From contig NZ_CAMIHH010000004.1 in the NCBI RefSeq assembly GCF_946220915.1, forward strand, positions 9,568-73,567: 64,000 bases of DNA. The letters are read 5' to 3'. This DNA is from an uncultured Flavobacterium sp. Its GTDB lineage: Bacteria > Bacteroidota > Bacteroidia > Flavobacteriales > Flavobacteriaceae. How positions within the stretch are numbered: position 1 is the first letter of the stretch; the number at the start of each line of letters is the position of its first letter. Positions 60,758 to 64,000 of the stretch are shown here, piece after piece. The notes beneath the pieces were generated by a model. The model was not told the DNA's origin. It ran no database searches and was given only the letters and a program-made list of their open reading frames with translations. A program made the position numbers and the translations under genes.

Positions 60758-63595
60758 CTAAGATAGTTCTTTTTTCAGAAAATGCGCCGTATAGCTTTTT
60801 TTGTTTTTTGCTACCTCTTCGGGAGTGCCCTTTGCTACCAGCTGCCCGCCGCCCTTACCGCCTTCATAACCAATGTCTATGATATAGTCGGCGAGTTTTA
60901 TTACGTCCATATTGTGTTCTATGATAAGTACTGTATTGCCTTTGTCTACAAGTTTGTTAATCACTTCCATCAGTACGCGGATGTCCTCAAAATGCAGTCC
61001 CGTGGTGGGCTCGTCCATAATGTAGAACGTGTTGCCCGTATCTTTTTTCGACAGTTCCGTTGCCAGTTTGATGCGCTGTGCCTCACCTCCGGAAAGCGTA
61101 GTACTTTGCTGCCCCAGCGTGATGTAGCCCAGGCCGACATCCTGTATTGTCTTGATCTTGCGGTATATCTTTGGGATGTTCTCAAAGAATGGCACCGCCT
61201 CATCCACCGTCATGTTGAGCACATCCGAAATGGATTTGCCTTTGTATCGTATCTCCAGCGTTTCGCGGTTAAAGCGCTTGCCCTGGCAGGTTTCGCATTC
61301 CACGTATACATCCGGCAGGAAGTTCATTTCGATTACGCGCAGTCCGGACCCCTCGCAGGTTTCACACCGGCCGCCGCTCACGTTAAAGCTGAACCTGCCC
61401 GGCTTGTAGCCGCGTATCATGGCTTCCGGGGTTTGCGTAAACAGCGAGCGTATCTCGCTGAAAACATCGGTATATGTTGCCGGGTTGGAGCGTGGCGTGC
61501 GCCCGATGGGCGACTGGTCGATGTCAATTACCTTGTCGATATGCTCCAGGCCTTCTATCTTTTTATACGGTGCAGGCTTTTTTACACCATTGAAAAAGTG
61601 AGCATTAAGTATAGGGTACAGTGTCCCGTTGATGAGGGTCGACTTGCCCGAACCCGACACGCCCGTTACGCATATCATTTTGCCCAAAGGCACCTCTATC
61701 GAAACATTCTTCAGGTTGTTACCGGTTGCGCCGGTCAGCTTCAGGGTTTTGCCGTTGCCTTCGCGGCGTTTTTTAGGTACTGCAATTTGTTTTTCGCCGT
61801 TAAGGTAAGCTGCTGTAAGTGTATGTTCCTGCAGCAATTCCGAAGGCGTTCCCTTGCTAACGATCTGCCCGCCGAATCGCCCTGCCGCCGGGCCGATGTC
61901 TATAACATAATCGGCACGCTCTATCATGTCTTTATCGTGTTCTACCACAATGACCGAGTTGCCGATATCCCTTAGCTGCTCCAGCGATTTGATAAGCTTT
62001 TCGTTATCCCGCTGGTGCAGGCCGATGCTCGGTTCGTCGAGGATATACAGTACACCCACCAATTGCGAGCCTATCTGTGTTGCAAGCCTGATGCGCTGTG
62101 CCTCACCGCCGGAAAGCGTTCCCGAACTGCGGTTAAGTGAAAGGTAATTAAGGCCCACCTCAACCAAAAAGCTAAGGCGTGCCTTTATCTCTTTTACGAT
62201 CTCCGAAGCGATGGCCTTTTGCTTTTCCGAAAGGTTATCGTTAAGATTTTCGAACCATTCGGCAAGGTCGGATATATCCATTGCAGATAGTTCGGCGATG
62301 TTTTGTCCGTTCACCTTGAAGTACAGCGATTCTTTTTTGAGCCTTGTGCCGTGGCAAACGGGGCATTCCACCTCGTCCATGAAATCCTTGGCCCAACGCT
62401 TTATCGAAGCTGAACCGCTCTCGTCGTGCTGGTTCTTGATGAAATTCGAAATCCCTTCAAAATCAATTTTATATTCGCGGTTTACACCCAGCGATTTGGA
62501 CGAAACTGTAAACTTTTCCTTTCCGCCGCTCAGGATCATATCGATGGCTTCTTCAGAAATTTTCTCTATCGGGTCGGTTACCTTAAATCCGAATTTCTCG
62601 CCTATGATCTCCAGTTGCTTGAATATCCACGAGCTTTTGTATTCGCCCAACGGCGCAAACCCTCCCTGCTTTATGGAGAGTTTTGGGTTCGGAATTATCT
62701 TTTTCCTATTGATCTCGTTAATGATGCCCAGCCCATTGCAATGGCCGCACGCACCTTTGGGCGAGTTGAACGAAAAGTTGTTTGGCTCCGGGTTAGGGTA
62801 GGAGATGCCCGACGACGGGCACATGAGGTTACGGCTGTAGTAGCGCGCCTCACCGCTTTCGTGCTCTATCACCATCATCACGTCCTCGCCGTGGTACATG
62901 GCGGTCTTGATGCTGTTGGCCAGGCGGGTATCGGTTTCGGGAGTTATGTCCACTGCCATGCGGTCAATCACCGTCTCGATGTCGTGTACCTTGTAGCGGT
63001 CCAGCTTCATGCCACTTTCAATGTCCCTAATCTCGCCATCCACGCGCACTTTCAGGAAGCCCTGTTTTAAAATTTGCTCGAACAGTTCGCGGTAGTGCCC
63101 CTTGCGCGAACGCACGATCGGTGCCAAGATCGTAATGCGTTTACCATCGAATTTCTCCACGATGAGCTCCCGTATCTGCTCGTCGCTATAGCTTACCATC
63201 TTTTCCCCGGTTGAATAGCTGTAGGCATCGGCGCCACGGGCATAAAGCAGGCGCAGGAAATCGTAGATCTCGGTAATCGTCCCTACTGTCGAGCGCGGGC
63301 TTTTCCCGGTCGTCTTCTGCTCGATGGCGATAACGGGGGAGAGGCCGTCGATCTTATCCACGTCAGGGCGCTCCAGCCCGCCGAGGAATTGCCGTGCATA
63401 GGCAGAGAACGTCTCGATGTAGCGTCGCTGCCCTTCGGCGTAGATGGTATCGAAGGCCAGTGACGATTTACCGGAGCCCGAAAGCCCGGTAATGACCACC
63501 AGCTTCTCGCGGGGAATGGTAACGTCTATGTTCTTGAGATTGTGGACGCGGGCGCCCAACACTTCTATATTTTCTGTAAAATCGGTATCCTGCAT
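60758..63595 (-). CDS. uvrA: Excinuclease ABC subunit A
   Basis: About 945 residues from M at 63595 (MQDTDFTENIEVLGARVHNL). Two ABC modules are visible: Walker A GLSGSGKSS and GVSGSGKST, two LSGGEAQRI signatures, and zinc-finger cysteines CPVCHG and CETCEGSG/CETCQGKR. It recognises DNA damage with UvrB in nucleotide excision repair. The five residues before M6 of the longest frame are not in the family, and the promoter box at 63615 supports the later start. A long plus-strand ORF inside it is a shadow. Confidence 0.97.
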   Translation of the reverse strand: MQDTDFTENIEVLGARVHNLKNIDVTIPREKLVVITGLSGSGKSSLAFDTIYAEGQRRYIETFSAYARQFLGGLERPDVDKIDGLSPVIAIEQKTTGKSPRSTVGTITEIYDFLRLLYARGADAYSYSTGEKMVSYSDEQIRELIVEKFDGKRITILAPIVRSRKGHYRELFEQILKQGFLKVRVDGEIRDIESGMKLDRYKVHDIETVIDRMAVDITPETDTRLANSIKTAMYHGEDVMMVIEHESGEARYYSRNLMCPSSGISYPNPEPNNFSFNSPKGACGHCNGLGIINEINRKKIIPNPKLSIKQGGFAPLGEYKSSWIFKQLEIIGEKFGFKVTDPIEKISEEAIDMILSGGKEKFTVSSKSLGVNREYKIDFEGISNFIKNQHDESGSASIKRWAKDFMDEVECPVCHGTRLKKESLYFKVNGQNIAELSAMDISDLAEWFENLNDNLSEKQKAIASEIVKEIKARLSFLVEVGLNYLSLNRSSGTLSGGEAQRIRLATQIGSQLVGVLYILDEPSIGLHQRDNEKLIKSLEQLRDIGNSVIVVEHDKDMIERADYVIDIGPAAGRFGGQIVSKGTPSELLQEHTLTAAYLNGEKQIAVPKKRREGNGKTLKLTGATGNNLKNVSIEVPLGKMICVTGVSGSGKSTLINGTLYPILNAHFFNGVKKPAPYKKIEGLEHIDKVIDIDQSPIGRTPRSNPATYTDVFSEIRSLFTQTPEAMIRGYKPGRFSFNVSGGRCETCEGSGLRVIEMNFLPDVYVECETCQGKRFNRETLEIRYKGKSISDVLNMTVDEAVPFFENIPKIYRKIKTIQDVGLGYITLGQQSTTLSGGEAQRIKLATELSKKDTGNTFYIMDEPTTGLHFEDIRVLMEVINKLVDKGNTVLIIEHNMDVIKLADYIIDIGYEGGKGGGQLVAKGTPEEVAKNKKSYTAHFLKKELS

Positions 63596-63614
63596 AGCAT
63601 TTTTTCGCAAACCG

Positions 63615-63622
63615 CAAAGGTA
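63615..63622 (-). promoter_or_regulatory. -7 box (TACCTTTG) of uvrA
   Basis: A perfect TAnnTTTG match on the minus strand, 19 nt before the ATG at 63595. No SOS-type palindrome is visible near it by eye. Confidence 0.55.
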
Positions 63623-63728
63623 CTGATTTTTGCCCAGAGTTTAGGTAGGGGTGGAGGATAAGGGAATGTTAAATTGAGGGGATAATAACTTTCTTCTATT
63701 TTTGTTATAAACCTATATTATTCTCCAC

Positions 63729-63935
63729 ATGAAAAACATTGGCTATATTTTAATTTTCCTTTTTAGCTACGTCTGCAATGGACAGGATATTGTTGTCAAT
63801 GAAGTAGCTTTTAGTAATAATATAAAGTCGATTCGTTTGATCGATATATGTAAAATGCGGGATGAAAAGTATTATTTTGATAAAAAAGGCAGGACTGTAA
63901 ATTCAAACCAGCCAAGCGTTTCTTTCATTGCGTGA
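63729..63935 (+). CDS. Short exported protein, unknown
   Basis: The 68-residue ORF has a signal peptide (MKNIGYILIFLFSYVCNGQ) and a short polar body (KYYFDKKGRTVNSNQPSV). It is AT-richer than its neighbours. It may be a real small secreted protein or the surviving 5' end of a longer gene. The remaining 65 nt of the window hold nothing that I can support. Confidence 0.5.
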   Translation: MKNIGYILIFLFSYVCNGQDIVVNEVAFSNNIKSIRLIDICKMRDEKYYFDKKGRTVNSNQPSVSFIA

Positions 63936-64000
63936 GTCGTGAGCCTGATGTGTGGCAAAGTTTTGTAAAGTGCGGCATTGATCATCATACCGCTCTGCCA

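Noticed and set aside
60782..61975. 397-residue plus-strand ORF
   Set aside because: It lies antisense inside uvrA, whose motifs are complete; it is a codon-composition shadow.
1..64000. CRISPR arrays, insertion sequences, prophage or integrase genes
   Set aside because: No regularly spaced direct repeats, transposase or integrase motifs or long terminal inverted repeats were seen anywhere.

Overview
The window is chromosomal DNA from a member of the Bacteroidota, most likely a Flavobacterium-like member of the Flavobacteriaceae. The evidence is gldF/gldG gliding genes, type IX secretion C-terminal sorting domains, a fused ccoNO oxidase gene, FecI/FecR-type TonB receptor regulation, bacillithiol synthesis (bshB1), several DUF families typical of flavobacteria, weak ribosome binding sites, and promoters with the Bacteroidota TAnnTTTG -7 box. 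I see no insertion sequence, prophage, rRNA operon or CRISPR array. No database search was possible, so family names come from motif recognition.

Region 1 (1-11.8 kb) is a micro-aerobic respiration block on the minus strand. It holds ccoS-ccoNO-ccoQ-ccoP-ccoG-fixH-safE (the last cut by the window edge), ccoI, and then a gene group made of a lone PEP/pyruvate-binding domain protein, a FixL-like haem-PAS histidine kinase and a response regulator fused to a CRP/FNR domain. Three promoters here (ccoS, ccoI, PEP gene) share one layout: a palindrome GTGAC-N4-RTCAT, exactly 22 nt, then a YAnnTTTG box. The regulator's recognition helix has the FNR-type E..SR residues expected to read TGA-N6-TCA. I infer an oxygen-sensing, self-amplifying regulon in which one protein does the work of FixJ and FixK. 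This is the most interesting system in the window.

Region 2 (11.8-22 kb) is a transport locus: an ECF sigma factor on the minus strand, and on the plus strand a FecR anti-sigma factor, a TonB-dependent receptor with an STN domain, two lipoproteins, a secreted leucine-rich-repeat/BACON protein with a type IX sorting tail, and a small protein. There is no SusD partner, and the ligand is unknown.

Region 3 (22-37 kb) has mnmE, a universal stress protein, an alpha/beta hydrolase, a GH15 glycosidase divergent from a trehalose-6-phosphate synthase/phosphatase fusion, dnaN, gldG, gldF, a small monooxygenase, a SAM hydroxide adenosyltransferase, phoH and purC. Region 4 (37-49 kb) has an ankyrin protein, an M42 peptidase, a large type IX secreted protein, several DUF proteins, rlmD, an OsmC protein, a WYL regulator and rocD. 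Region 5 (49-53 kb) holds small stress-like and envelope proteins, including a lipoprotein made of two homologous halves.

Region 6 (52.9-64 kb) begins with a SAM-I riboswitch controlling a trans-sulfuration enzyme and homoserine dehydrogenase. It continues with a tRNA-His that has two U-U mismatches in its acceptor stem, bshB1, an M1-peptidase-like protein that has lost its zinc ligands and carries a probable outer-membrane barrel, a LOG-family protein, uvrA and a short orphan ORF. Several start codons were moved from the longest possible ORF to an internal start because a promoter box, signal peptide or family N-terminus supports it.
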